Assembly (NCBI GenBank): GCA_964436235.1
Contig: CAYTCW010000003.1
Location: 1-64,000 of the forward strand
Reading direction: 5' to 3'
Length of the DNA stretch: 64,000 nucleotides
From: UBA9980 sp964436235
GTDB taxonomy: Bacteria; Muiribacteriota; UBA9980
This document shows positions 27,252-36,912 of this stretch, piece after piece (the stretch's first letter is position 1; the number at the start of each line of letters is the position of its first letter). Below the pieces are notes generated by a model. It had not been told where the DNA came from, made no database searches, and worked only from the letters and a program-made list of their open reading frames with translations. Position numbers and translations under genes: made by a program.

Positions 27252-27280
27252 ATTATACTATTTAATCCGGCTTTTTTCAA
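27252..27280 (-). promoter_or_regulatory. sigma-70 promoter of ctpA
   Basis: Minus strand TTGAAA (27280-27275), 17-bp spacer, TATAAT (27257-27252). The leader is only about 16 nt and consists mostly of the ribosome site. Confidence 0.75.
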
Positions 27281-27330
27281 GTAATAATACATTATTTTAT
27301 CGATCGATATTATAAATTATTCAAATGCCG

Positions 27331-28701
27331 TTACAGATAATCCATAGGATCTTTGGTATTGCCGTTAATTCTGATTTCAAAGTGTAAAAAAGGTTTTGCG
27401 GTTTCGGCAGCGCTTTTTTCTTTAAGCCGCCCGATAACCTCGCCGCGCTTGACTTTCTGACCCATGCCGACCTCGATCATTCCAAGATGGGAGTAAAGAG
27501 TGGTTATATTACCGCCGTGGTCTAATATTAATAATTTGCCTACGCTCTTCATCTCGCCTTTATATTTGATCTGCCCGTCGGCCGCGGCTAAAACCTCTTC
27601 GTTATAGCCGCCCGTTATATCGATACCCGAATTAAAGTAATTAACGTTATATTTAGGATCTTTTTGAGTGCCGTAAAAACATAAAACGCTTTTACTGTCT
27701 TTTAAAGGCCACAGCAGGGCGAGTGAAGAAATATCGACTGCCTGAGAGTCTTTGGGATCGTTTTTAACGCCTTCTTCCTGCGAAGGTTTTTCGCCGGCGA
27801 TTTGTAGAGCTTCGCCTTCAGAATGCTTCGCCGTTAAAGAACCGCCGGGCTCTTGATGCCCTGAAGGTAAGGTTTCCGGCGGTTTTATCTCCCGCGGCGC
27901 TTCGGTGACTATTTGCTTTTCAAGCCGTTCTTTTTCAAGGAATAATACGCTCAATTCCTGCTTCAAACTTACTTCACGATCATATAAAGAGCTTATCATT
28001 CCTCCCATTTTAATGCTTGAATTTTTGAGGCTCTTTTCATATTCGCGGCTGTCGCGGTTAATGATTTCAAGTTCCTTGATTTTATATCCGAGAACTTCAC
28101 GCTGCTTTTTAATATCGGTGACTTTTTTTACTATATCGGATATAAATTCGGTATCGAATTTGATAATGCGCGTCAAATAATTCAGGTTAATATAAAAATC
28201 GACAAAAGAGTCGGATTTTATAACGTAACCCATTTTTTTTCTGAAAGAATTTTTATAAGCCGCTTTAATACGGTCGTTCAATAAAGTTTTTTTTCTGAGA
28301 AGATTATCGGTGTTTATTTTAAGAGTTTTGGATAATTTAACTTTCTGCTCATAAAGTTCGCGCCCCTTTTTTTCATTTTCATCTAAGCGTTTACGGGCGG
28401 ATTGATATTCTTCGTCTTTAATTCGGCGGCCGCTTTTATTAGTTTCGATCTCCTCTTTAACCTGTTCGATCTCGTTCTGTTTTTTATTGATCATAGCCTC
28501 TATTTCGTAAAGCCTGTCTTTGAGATTTAAATTTTGCGCGCTGGCGGAAGAATCTACGGCACTTTGCGCAGAGGCGAACGCCGCAAAATAATATGAAAAA
28601 ACACAATCGAACCCCGCCGCTAATATAACGGCGGCGGCGATATAAAAATATAAACTGCCGTAATTTATTCTTTTTCGGATAATATGCTTGAAGCCGACCA
28701 T
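27331..28701 (-). CDS. envC: EnvC-like murein hydrolase activator (coiled coil + degenerate LytM)
   Basis: 456 residues. Membrane anchor or signal (about 17-44), long coiled coil (about 60-270), Pro/Ser linker, LytM/M23 domain (about 330-456). The first zinc-ligand position reads FNSGIDIT where active M23 enzymes have HxxxD, so His is replaced by Asn; YSHLGM and LHFEIR remain. Such degenerate LytM domains activate amidases instead of cutting peptidoglycan. The gene overlaps ftsX by 37 bp, the classic FtsEX-EnvC arrangement: FtsEX conformational change is passed to the coiled coil at the septum. Confidence 0.9.
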   Translation of the reverse strand: MVGFKHIIRKRINYGSLYFYIAAAVILAAGFDCVFSYYFAAFASAQSAVDSSASAQNLNLKDRLYEIEAMINKKQNEIEQVKEEIETNKSGRRIKDEEYQSARKRLDENEKKGRELYEQKVKLSKTLKINTDNLLRKKTLLNDRIKAAYKNSFRKKMGYVIKSDSFVDFYINLNYLTRIIKFDTEFISDIVKKVTDIKKQREVLGYKIKELEIINRDSREYEKSLKNSSIKMGGMISSLYDREVSLKQELSVLFLEKERLEKQIVTEAPREIKPPETLPSGHQEPGGSLTAKHSEGEALQIAGEKPSQEEGVKNDPKDSQAVDISSLALLWPLKDSKSVLCFYGTQKDPKYNVNYFNSGIDITGGYNEEVLAAADGQIKYKGEMKSVGKLLILDHGGNITTLYSHLGMIEVGMGQKVKRGEVIGRLKEKSAAETAKPFLHFEIRINGNTKDPMDYL

Positions 28702-29558
28702 AACGCCCCGATAATTCCCTGTAAAATACCTACTACCAGAAGTTTCCAGGCTATTTCAAACATGGAAATCTCCGATTTGAACCCGCTCAAAAATTGAATG
28801 CTTTTAGCGACTTCGAGCACCGCGCTGTTTTTTAAAAAAAGAACCAGCATAATCGCTAAAAAAGATGAAAAAAGGCCGAGAACTATTCCCTCTATTATAT
28901 AGGGCCACTTAACGTACCAATCGGTAGCGCCTACTAATTTCATAATTTCGATATCGCTTTTGCGCGAATAAATAGTCAGCTTGATAGTAGAGGAAGTGAC
29001 GATGACTGAGGTTATAATAAAGAGCGTAAGAAAAATAACGCTGAACTGCTTGAATTTTTCTGACGCCTTCAGAAAATTACGGACGTTTTCGCCTCCGTAG
29101 GTTATTTCATCGATAATAATTCCGTTTTCTTTTTTTAACCTCTCGGCAGTAGTTTCAAGGGCTTCAGGCGCGCTCACGCTTACCCGCAGCGAAGAAGGCA
29201 GAGGATTATCTTCTATGACGGAAAAGATTTCATTTAATTCTGATATGTCTTTTTTTAATTCTTCGCGCGCCATTTCCTTATCGATATAATCGACTTTAAT
29301 TACCTGCGGGTATTCTTTGATCGAAGGTATTATAACTTCTTTAAGCGTTCGCTCGTTAAAGCCGTCTTCAAGGAAAACGACGATCTGAAGATTGTTTTCG
29401 ATATCTTTCAAAACCACTTTTAAAAAATTTTGCGAAACTATGAAAAAACCGAGAAGGCTCAACGCGGTCGTAATAATTATTACCGCGCTAAAAAGCATAG
29501 TTGCGCTTTTTTTCATCGATAACCATGTTTCATAAAGTATATATCTGAGGCTGTGCAT
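28665..29558 (-). CDS. ftsX: cell division protein FtsX
   Basis: 297 residues, four membrane helices (about 23-44, 173-195, 220-245, 267-288). A large extracytoplasmic loop between helices 1 and 2 (NNLQIVVFLEDGFNERTLKEV onward) is the EnvC/PcsB-binding region. N-terminal start MHSLRYILYETWLSMKKSATM is typical. It partners FtsE, 50 bp upstream, and EnvC downstream. Confidence 0.94.
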   Translation of the reverse strand: MHSLRYILYETWLSMKKSATMLFSAVIIITTALSLLGFFIVSQNFLKVVLKDIENNLQIVVFLEDGFNERTLKEVIIPSIKEYPQVIKVDYIDKEMAREELKKDISELNEIFSVIEDNPLPSSLRVSVSAPEALETTAERLKKENGIIIDEITYGGENVRNFLKASEKFKQFSVIFLTLFIITSVIVTSSTIKLTIYSRKSDIEIMKLVGATDWYVKWPYIIEGIVLGLFSSFLAIMLVLFLKNSAVLEVAKSIQFLSGFKSEISMFEIAWKLLVVGILQGIIGALWSASSILSEKE

Positions 29559-29608
29559 ATTCCTCCATGATAAATGATAATTAAACCGATTGCTGCTCCG
29601 CCCTGCGG

Positions 29609-30298
29609 CTAAACCGAATCGTAATCAAAATTGCCGCGCTGCTCGTCTTTAACGAGGCGCCCGTCCTTCAACACTAAAACCCTTTTACGCATGCGGTCGA
29701 CAAGCTCTTTATTGTGCGTGGCAAAAACCACGCTTGTGCCCTTGCTGTTAATATCTATCATCAATTTCATTATTTCCCATGATATATAAGGGTCTAAATT
29801 TCCGGTCGGCTCGTCGGTGACTAAAATCGCGGGATTATTGACTATAGCGCGCGCGATGCAGACACGCTGCTTCTCGCCGCCCGACAGCTGAGTAGGATAC
29901 ATTCTTTTTTTAGTGGATAATCCGACCTGATCGAGCACTTTAGTTACCTGGTTGTTAATAAGCGACGGATTAACGCCCATTACCTGCAGAGTAAATCCGA
30001 CATTTTCACCGACCGTACGGTCGTTCAATAACTTAAAATCCTGAAAAACCACTCCTATATTCCGGCGCAAATAAGGCACTTCATGGCGGCGCAGGGGCGT
30101 TATATCGCGCGAATCTATAAAGACCTGTCCCGAAGTCGGCTTTTCCTCGCGAAATATCATCTTTAAAAAAGTAGATTTACCGGCGCCTGAAGGGCCTATC
30201 AAAAAAACGAACTCGCCTTTTTCGATGCGCAGAGAAATGTTATTTAAAGCGACTATCCCGTTATCGTAAACTTTAGATACTTCGTTAAATTCGATCAT
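29609..30298 (-). CDS. ftsE: cell division ATP-binding protein FtsE
   Basis: 229 residues, normal length. Walker A GPSGAGKS, Q-loop VVFQDFKLL, signature LSGGEKQR, Walker B ILVTDEPTGNLD and switch His in FATHNKEL are all intact. It is the ABC ATPase that powers FtsX-EnvC signalling to septal amidases. Its ATG overlaps the stop of the DUF5693-like gene by 4 bp (ATGA). Confidence 0.95.
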   Translation of the reverse strand: MIEFNEVSKVYDNGIVALNNISLRIEKGEFVFLIGPSGAGKSTFLKMIFREEKPTSGQVFIDSRDITPLRRHEVPYLRRNIGVVFQDFKLLNDRTVGENVGFTLQVMGVNPSLINNQVTKVLDQVGLSTKKRMYPTQLSGGEKQRVCIARAIVNNPAILVTDEPTGNLDPYISWEIMKLMIDINSKGTSVVFATHNKELVDRMRKRVLVLKDGRLVKDEQRGNFDYDSV

Positions 30299-32415
30299 AT
30301 TATTCCCTCATCAGCTTCTTTCATATTCTGTCTTTCACGGTCTTTTTCACGGCTGTAAAAAACGAATCCGAGATGAGCCGCGGCGCATAAAAGCGAACCG
30401 GCCGCTAATCCCAGCAAGAGTCCGCCGAGGGATCTGACGAATATGATGTACAGCGGATAATTAACGCGGCAAACCGACATAACTACGCCGAGAGGAGCTA
30501 AAATACCGAAAGAAATCAAAACCGGGTTAAATGCCCTTATTTTAAGATGATTTAAATAAAAATAAAGCATAAGGAATGGATAACCTATTAAAAATTCGGC
30601 ATAGGAAGGACATGCGCCGAATATTTTTTCAAGCAGATAAGAAATCTGGCCGTAATCGTTTGCGTAGCTTCCGCCAAAAAAAGGCGCGCCGCCTTTATTA
30701 AAAAATAAAACCGCGTAGGGGGCAAGCGCGGCAAAAAAAAGCGCGGCAAAGACAACCTGGTATATTTTAACGGGCTCGCTCAGTATTTTTTTTATTTTTC
30801 TGCTCAAATGCTCGGTGCGCACAGAAAGTGAAAAACCGAACAACAGGGTGAGAATCCAGCTCGCCTTGACTGCCGAATAAGTGTGAATGCCGTTTACGAA
30901 TTCAACTGAAGATAGAAGCCCGGTTATCAGCGTTGAAAGAAGCGCGGTGATAAAAATTACGTTAAGCATGCAAAATACGCTGCGGTAAAATAAAGTATAA
31001 AAATTATGTTTTTCTTCGGCGTCCGCCGGTTCATAATTAAATTTATATAAAACCGTAACCATAGGTATAATAAGGGCGCACATAAAAGAAAGAATCTGCC
31101 GGTAATACGTCATGGCGTAATTAGAGTACCATTTAAGAGTAAAAATTAAAATGAATGCCATAAAAGAGATCAAAACTAAATATGAAATTTTACGGGGCAT
31201 CTTGAAAACATATTCGAAAAATAATATATACAATACCAGCACGCCCCAGCTTATTATAACTATGATAATTGGCGCGGCAAGGTCGCTTTCAATGGCGGCA
31301 GACGATTTAATGTTAAACCCCGAAGTTTTCACCTGCTGAACTAAAGAAAGAAGAAAATTAGAATTCTGGGCGAGCAAATTAGAAGACACGCCGAGGATTT
31401 TTTCGTTAATGCCTTCAAATATGATCATTTTAACGTTACGCTCGCGAATGGCGCGCATAAATCTTGATATTGCGACGTTATATTCTTCTAAATTCGACGG
31501 GGGCGGCGTAGCGGTCGAAGAAAGCCTGTGAGCGTTTATAGTCATATGGCTTAAATAATGCGAAATTGAACCGAGGCTGAGAATTTTTTCGTTTTCTAAA
31601 AGTGCGAATTTAGCTTTTATCTTACTTAATTCCGAGATCTTTTTTCCGAAATAGTCCACATTTTTATCATCAGCCTGAGAATAACCCGGCACAACTCCGC
31701 CCTCTATCAAAACGGCCGACAAATTAGCAACGCTTTGAATATTTTCAACAAGCCGGTCAATTTGATTGATAGTTAAAAAATTGGAATTTGCGATGCCGAG
31801 AACCACCGAAAAACCAAGGTCATTTACTAAAGATAAAGTTTTAGGATTAAATCCGAGCCCGAGATTATAAAGCTCTGCGCTTGCACTGTTTACGGATATT
31901 AAATAAAGCGTCTCCGATTCCAGACCGTTTTCAAGAGCGATATTTTCTGATTTGACTGAGGTTTTAAGTTCATCGTCTTTAAAACGGATCTTTAATTCGC
32001 TGTAAATTCTATCGTGTATTCTGGTATCTGAAACGATAATATAAGTGTAATTGGGCTTAATCGATTTTTTTTCGATAATTTTTTTTATCATGGGGTTAAT
32101 TATAGCAAGCGATTTTAAATTTTTAAGCAGTTCATTGCCGCTCAATACCGATATTTGAGACGAATTAGATAAAGAAGTGAGCGTATCTTCATGAATTAAA
32201 ACGCTGTTGATACCGCTTTTAAGCAAAACCTGAAAACCCGAATAGACGTCGCCGCCCTCGATATTACATATTTTTTCAAATTTTTGAAAATCGATGCATA
32301 CCTCGACGTTATTATTGTTATTTTCTAATATTATTTTTTTTATGGATACGATGAGAGACAAGAATAATGCCAAAAAAATAATCAGCAAAAATATTATATT
32401 TCTTTTTGTAAACAT
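30295..32415 (-). CDS. DUF5693-like multi-pass membrane protein
   Basis: 706 residues. One N-terminal helix (about 7-27), a soluble extracytoplasmic part (about 30-375) with VLIHEDTLTSLSNSSQISVLSG and repeated alpha/beta pattern, then about eight membrane helices (380-690). This architecture matches the DUF5693 family, whose function is unknown and which often sits near envelope-polysaccharide genes. Translationally coupled to FtsE downstream and 12 bp after the LmeA-like gene, so an envelope or division role is likely. Confidence 0.7.
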   Translation of the reverse strand: MFTKRNIIFLLIIFLALFLSLIVSIKKIILENNNNNVEVCIDFQKFEKICNIEGGDVYSGFQVLLKSGINSVLIHEDTLTSLSNSSQISVLSGNELLKNLKSLAIINPMIKKIIEKKSIKPNYTYIIVSDTRIHDRIYSELKIRFKDDELKTSVKSENIALENGLESETLYLISVNSASAELYNLGLGFNPKTLSLVNDLGFSVVLGIANSNFLTINQIDRLVENIQSVANLSAVLIEGGVVPGYSQADDKNVDYFGKKISELSKIKAKFALLENEKILSLGSISHYLSHMTINAHRLSSTATPPPSNLEEYNVAISRFMRAIRERNVKMIIFEGINEKILGVSSNLLAQNSNFLLSLVQQVKTSGFNIKSSAAIESDLAAPIIIVIISWGVLVLYILFFEYVFKMPRKISYLVLISFMAFILIFTLKWYSNYAMTYYRQILSFMCALIIPMVTVLYKFNYEPADAEEKHNFYTLFYRSVFCMLNVIFITALLSTLITGLLSSVEFVNGIHTYSAVKASWILTLLFGFSLSVRTEHLSRKIKKILSEPVKIYQVVFAALFFAALAPYAVLFFNKGGAPFFGGSYANDYGQISYLLEKIFGACPSYAEFLIGYPFLMLYFYLNHLKIRAFNPVLISFGILAPLGVVMSVCRVNYPLYIIFVRSLGGLLLGLAAGSLLCAAAHLGFVFYSREKDRERQNMKEADEGII

Positions 32416-32427
32416 TATTTTATTTAC

Positions 32428-33318
32428 CTACTTTGACGAGAAAATCAAATATTTATCAGACACGGTTATCGATTTCATAACTAACTTAAACGGAAATTTA
32501 TCCAGATCCATTATGGGATTGATTTGAGAGATTATTTTACGGACAAAATTACCGGGCATCCTCATCCTGTTGACTTCGAGTTTTTTGATGTCGAAATGAA
32601 TTTTAGTGCCCTCAACAATTTTAAAAACACCGGCGGCATCGAATTTAATCACAAATACGCCATATTTAACGTTGCCGCCAAGCATAAGCTTTTCGTTGTT
32701 AAATTTTACGTACGGACGCCTTACCTTTATTTTTTCCGCCTTGAATTTTAAATATTCGTTCAGATCGCTTTCAGCCATTTTAATTTCAGCGCTTATTTCC
32801 TTTTGAGTTTTTACCCTGAGTCTGCCGTTTAAAAACAATGCAACGGCGTCGAATGAAATTTTATTGATATCGATTGACGCAGTTTCCACGTTAAGCGAAT
32901 CGAATAAAGCGTTATTTAACTTTATGGAGAGCGAATCGAAATATATTTCGCCGCTCGACTCCGAAAAATTAAGGCCGGACGAATTATAACCTAAATACTG
33001 CGGAAAATGAAGCAGCTCGTCAAGGCGCGATTTAAGATGTAAATCGATAATAGCGGGATTTACGGCAAACTCTTTTTTTATGGCGGCGACTACTTCAGCG
33101 GTAGAACTCATTCCGCTTAAAAAATCCGGCGGCCGATAGGAAACCGCTTTTTTATCAGGCTGCGCCGCGTGCAATGCAAATAAACTACCGCCTGAGATAA
33201 GAAAGAAGAAAAATAAAAAGATAAAAAAGAAGAAAAGTTTCGGCCGCACAAAAGCTATTATAACGCAGGGCGTTTTACCGTATAAATTATTTTTTTTTAA
33301 GTTTTTTTCAGTATTCAT
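32428..33318 (-). CDS. DUF2993 (LmeA-like) envelope protein
   Basis: 296 residues. A strongly hydrophobic, Phe-rich signal or anchor (about 28-50) is followed by a beta-rich domain in the DUF2993 pattern: paired strands such as GEIYFDSLSIKLNNALFDSL, SEIKMAESDLNEYLKFK and PFKLVMKSITVSDKYLIFSS. DUF2993/LmeA proteins are tubular lipid-binding proteins of the envelope. Shine-Dalgarno AAAGGTT. It lies 4 bp after a GGDEF gene and 12 bp before the DUF5693-like gene. Confidence 0.65.
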   Translation of the reverse strand: MNTEKNLKKNNLYGKTPCVIIAFVRPKLFFFFIFLFFFFLISGGSLFALHAAQPDKKAVSYRPPDFLSGMSSTAEVVAAIKKEFAVNPAIIDLHLKSRLDELLHFPQYLGYNSSGLNFSESSGEIYFDSLSIKLNNALFDSLNVETASIDINKISFDAVALFLNGRLRVKTQKEISAEIKMAESDLNEYLKFKAEKIKVRRPYVKFNNEKLMLGGNVKYGVFVIKFDAAGVFKIVEGTKIHFDIKKLEVNRMRMPGNFVRKIISQINPIMDLDKFPFKLVMKSITVSDKYLIFSSK

Positions 33319-33322
33319 CGAT

Positions 33323-34873
33323 TTAACCTTTTTTTTCTTTTTTAGTGAGCCACTCTTCGAGGTTGGGTATCATGGAAGCTACCGCCACGCGGTTACGGCC
33401 GTTTTCCTTTCCAAAATAAAGCGAAAGATCTGATTTTTTAACAAGTTCGATATTATTTTGAGAATCGACCGGATAAGTCGCGACTCCGAGAGTTACCGTA
33501 ACTTTAAGCGTTTGATCGTTAAACTGGTAGGTTTTAGATTCGACGGCTTTTCTGATGCGCTCAGCCATTACGTAAGCGCCGTTAACGTTAGTTTCGGGAA
33601 GAAGAGCTATAAATTCCTCGCCGCCGTAACGGGCCATAACGTCTATATTTCTGACGCACGATTTAAAGCAGGCGGCGGTTTGCTCTAATACGTAATCGCC
33701 GGCCTGATGGCCGTAAGTATCGTTAAATCTTTTAAAATGATCTATATCGCTGAGTATGATGGAAAACTGCTTCTGGGATTTAGAAGATTTTTCAATTTCA
33801 GACTTCAATACTTCCTGGAAGAACCTATGTGTATATAGTTTAGTTAACCCGTCGGTATTAGCGAGCATTTCAACTTTTTTGAAAAGACGCGAATTTTTAA
33901 ACGACAGTGAAACAAAATCCATCAAAATAGAAAAGAGCCGCGCGTCGTCCGGGCTTAGTTTTGATCCGCCTTCGATTTCTTCGACGCTTACCACTCCGAT
34001 AGATTCGCCTACATGGCTTATTATCGCCGCGCACATCAGCGTTTTATATTTCGATTCGCGCTGCATAGCCGCAAGCACATGATCTTTGCTTATTTCGGCG
34101 GAAGTGAGCATCGCATTATTTTTTACCGCCCAGAATAAAACTTCGTTTTCCGACACTATCGTAAAATCGGCCGGATTGATGGACGGCCAGCCGTAAGTAG
34201 CCTTTAGCAGCAAATTATTATCGGGCCCTTTTAAAAAAATCGATATTTTTTTCGCCCTTAACAGATCGTGAGTTGCCTCGAGAGTAGCCTTTAAAAGCTC
34301 GTCGATATTAAGACATGCGCCTATTTTACGGGCTATGCTCTGAAGCGAAACCATTCTCGAGCTTAAAAAATTTACTTTGGAATTACTTTCTTCAAGCGAG
34401 GCCTGCTTGCCGGCGATTTCTTTTTTTAATTTGGAATTTTCAAAGTTAAGGTCTTCGTTATCGTTTTTTTGCTTATCGGCCGCATTTGAAAGACTTCCGA
34501 AAATAACTTCCGAAAAATCAAGAGCGGTTCCTATAACGAAAAAAACCAGACACTGCGCTACCATTCCGCTTGAAAGAAAAGCGGCGCCGAAACTTTCGGA
34601 AGAATCGGCAATACCGAACTGCTTGAATAAAAAAGTAGAAACGGCTATCACTATAAAAGAAGAGGCGATCCCGCCCGCGCCTTTGAATAAAAACGCGCCG
34701 GTTAAAACCGGCAGCACCATGATATTATAGAGCCATACCTTGTTTCTTATTTCCGGCGGCATGAGTATTACGACAAGGCAGGAAACAAGCAGAACGGCCG
34801 CGAATATAACCGCGCTTACCGTATTAAAGCCGCTATTTTTTCTAATATTTCGAGCCGAAATTTTTATAATCAT
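33323..34873 (-). CDS. GAF-GGDEF diguanylate cyclase, membrane-anchored
   Basis: 516 residues. Four or so N-terminal membrane helices (about 18-130), coiled coil, GAF domain (about 185-325), GGDEF domain (about 340-505). The active site is RYGGEEF, with an RxxD inhibitory site (RNID) five residues before it, so it should make cyclic di-GMP and be product-inhibited. A tandem paralogue lies 36 bp upstream. The ATG has no good Shine-Dalgarno. No EAL domain or c-di-GMP riboswitch was seen in the window. Confidence 0.9.
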   Translation of the reverse strand: MIIKISARNIRKNSGFNTVSAVIFAAVLLVSCLVVILMPPEIRNKVWLYNIMVLPVLTGAFLFKGAGGIASSFIVIAVSTFLFKQFGIADSSESFGAAFLSSGMVAQCLVFFVIGTALDFSEVIFGSLSNAADKQKNDNEDLNFENSKLKKEIAGKQASLEESNSKVNFLSSRMVSLQSIARKIGACLNIDELLKATLEATHDLLRAKKISIFLKGPDNNLLLKATYGWPSINPADFTIVSENEVLFWAVKNNAMLTSAEISKDHVLAAMQRESKYKTLMCAAIISHVGESIGVVSVEEIEGGSKLSPDDARLFSILMDFVSLSFKNSRLFKKVEMLANTDGLTKLYTHRFFQEVLKSEIEKSSKSQKQFSIILSDIDHFKRFNDTYGHQAGDYVLEQTAACFKSCVRNIDVMARYGGEEFIALLPETNVNGAYVMAERIRKAVESKTYQFNDQTLKVTVTLGVATYPVDSQNNIELVKKSDLSLYFGKENGRNRVAVASMIPNLEEWLTKKEKKG

Positions 34874-34909
34874 AGTAATGCGTAAATAAACTGATGGTTA
34901 ACAAATAAA

Positions 34910-36751
34910 TCAATCGGTGTTCTGCTGCTTGATTTGAGCAAGCTGCTCTTTGGTAATAGGGGCCACTTTTACCCGGTTTCGCCCGGATTCTTTAGCGATA
35001 TAGAGCGCCGCGTCGGCTTTTTTGATTATTTCGGTAAGCACCTTCGAATGAAGCGGATACGAGGCGACGCCGATCGAGACGGTAACTCTGAGTTTCTGAC
35101 CTGTTTTCTGATCTTCATACACTTTGCTTTCTACTAATTTACGAAGTCTTTCGGCGAAAGTAAAAGCGCCTTTATAGTCGGTTTCGGGCAGCACCGCAAC
35201 GAATTCTTCGCCGCCGTAGCGGGCCGCGAGATCGACGTTGCGAACCGCATTTTTAAGGACTTTAGCGGTTTCTTCAAGAACGAAATCGCCTATCTGGTGG
35301 CCGTAAGTATCGTTAAAACTTTTAAAATGGTCTATATCGCTTATTATAAAGGACAAAGGATGATTATAACGGCGGCTCTTTTCAAGTTCGGCTTCAAAAA
35401 AGCCTTCCATATAACGCCTGGTATATAATTTCGTGAGGCCGTCGGTGTTAGCGAGCATTTCGGTCTTTTTGAAAAGATTTGAATTTTCTATGGCGACCGC
35501 TGAAAGAGTTGAAATAAGTTCGAGCATTCGCAGCTCTTCCTGATCGGCCTTAGCGTCTTCCTGAAATTTTTCGATGTTAATGATTCCGAGCTTCTTATCG
35601 CCGAGTTTAAGGGGCGCGCAGGCCTTAGAAGGCATAACCGCGCCCTCGGCTGCATTGGAAAAGCCGCGGTGCTCAGTTTCGACCATGACGCGGCCGTTTC
35701 TGAGGGCCTCGCCGACGATGCCTGCGTCTTCGGTAGGCGAAGAATTAAAACTGCTCTTTTCTTCGTCTTTCCAGCCGCTGCATTCTTTCAGCGAAAGTTT
35801 ATTGCTATTTTCTTCAAGCAGCCATATGGAACATTTTTCGGCGTTAATAACCTGCTGAACGACCTTCAGCGTTTCTTTGAGAACTTCGTTATAATCGAGC
35901 GATTTGCTGATAACGCGCGTAAGTGTCTGAAGCGAGGTAAGACGGGCGCTTAAAAGCCTGAGCTTGTCGTCGATTTTTTTAATATCGGTCATTACCGTCT
36001 GTAATTTATTATTTTCGGCCTGATAACGCATGGCTTCCGATATTTTATCTTCGAGCTGGGTAATGTAACTTCCGGTCCTCTTATCGAATAAAATAGAGGC
36101 GAGAACGGCCACGCTTAAAAATAAACCGGTTTTAAGCTGCCAGTCAAAAGCAAGAATGCTCTTTGTTATTACCGCCATGTCGTAATAACGGTCGGCGAAT
36201 ATTTTAACTTCCGTGCCGCTCATATTCTGCGTCAGCGTTGCGAATGAATATACGTAACACGCTTTGAGCTGAGTTAAAATATTTGGAATTTCCCTTATCT
36301 GATTGAAATAATAGACGAGACCGCTTGAAACAAGCGCGACTATGACCGAACCCAGAATTCCGCTGAACACCGCGGAAAAAACCACGGCGAATAAATAGCA
36401 AAAACCGACGCCAACCAATAATATAACGTGAGAACTGATTTTTTTTACGATGGAATTAGCGCCGGCCGGATCGAAACCTATATTAAAATCGCTGATTTTA
36501 TTATAATCTTTAGCGTCGGGCAATTCGGCAAGGTCTCTTTCACGGCCATTGCCTAACTGAGAACTCGAAGATAATTTTTGAATGTCCTGATTAAATAAAT
36601 CGGAAGTTACGTTATTTTTAATTTCTTCAATAAATGAATTTTTAAAGATGATTTCCGGCGGCAGCATAGAAAACGCCCCGCCGGCTATTACGCCAATAAT
36701 AACGATATTTATTGCTATTATAATAATTTTTTCTTTGTTGAGAAGCTTCAT
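34910..36751 (-). CDS. GAF-GGDEF diguanylate cyclase, membrane-anchored (paralogue)
   Basis: 613 residues. N-terminal membrane helix (about 8-30), extracytoplasmic loop, two or more further helices (about 105-230), coiled coil, GAF (about 285-430), GGDEF (about 440-605) with RYGGEEF and RNVD inhibitory site. The GGDEF half is close to that of the gene at 33323, pointing to a tandem duplication with divergent sensor ends. First gene of the run leading to FtsEX-EnvC. Start ATG has only a distant GGTGG. Confidence 0.9.
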   Translation of the reverse strand: MKLLNKEKIIIIAINIVIIGVIAGGAFSMLPPEIIFKNSFIEEIKNNVTSDLFNQDIQKLSSSSQLGNGRERDLAELPDAKDYNKISDFNIGFDPAGANSIVKKISSHVILLVGVGFCYLFAVVFSAVFSGILGSVIVALVSSGLVYYFNQIREIPNILTQLKACYVYSFATLTQNMSGTEVKIFADRYYDMAVITKSILAFDWQLKTGLFLSVAVLASILFDKRTGSYITQLEDKISEAMRYQAENNKLQTVMTDIKKIDDKLRLLSARLTSLQTLTRVISKSLDYNEVLKETLKVVQQVINAEKCSIWLLEENSNKLSLKECSGWKDEEKSSFNSSPTEDAGIVGEALRNGRVMVETEHRGFSNAAEGAVMPSKACAPLKLGDKKLGIINIEKFQEDAKADQEELRMLELISTLSAVAIENSNLFKKTEMLANTDGLTKLYTRRYMEGFFEAELEKSRRYNHPLSFIISDIDHFKSFNDTYGHQIGDFVLEETAKVLKNAVRNVDLAARYGGEEFVAVLPETDYKGAFTFAERLRKLVESKVYEDQKTGQKLRVTVSIGVASYPLHSKVLTEIIKKADAALYIAKESGRNRVKVAPITKEQLAQIKQQNTD

Positions 36752-36855
36752 AATTTGTTATTTAACCACCAGTTATTTATTAGCGCTTTTTCGGATAACC
36801 GTAAAAATCGGCATCTTAAGATGAATAAATACCGGCCGCAACTCAGTCAACCGGT

Positions 36856-36902
36856 TTAACCGCCGCCGCGCCTCATCTTCATAACTCGCAAGCGGCGGTT
36901 AA
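36856..36902 (-). terminator. hairpin after metK, possible terminator
   Basis: Minus strand TTAACCGCCGC (36902-36892) pairs perfectly with GCGGCGGTTAA (36866-36856) across a 25-nt loop, starting 11 nt after the metK stop. There is no strong U-run, so it may be a stability element or weak terminator. Confidence 0.45.
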
Positions 36903-36912
36903 TTAATTCCGG

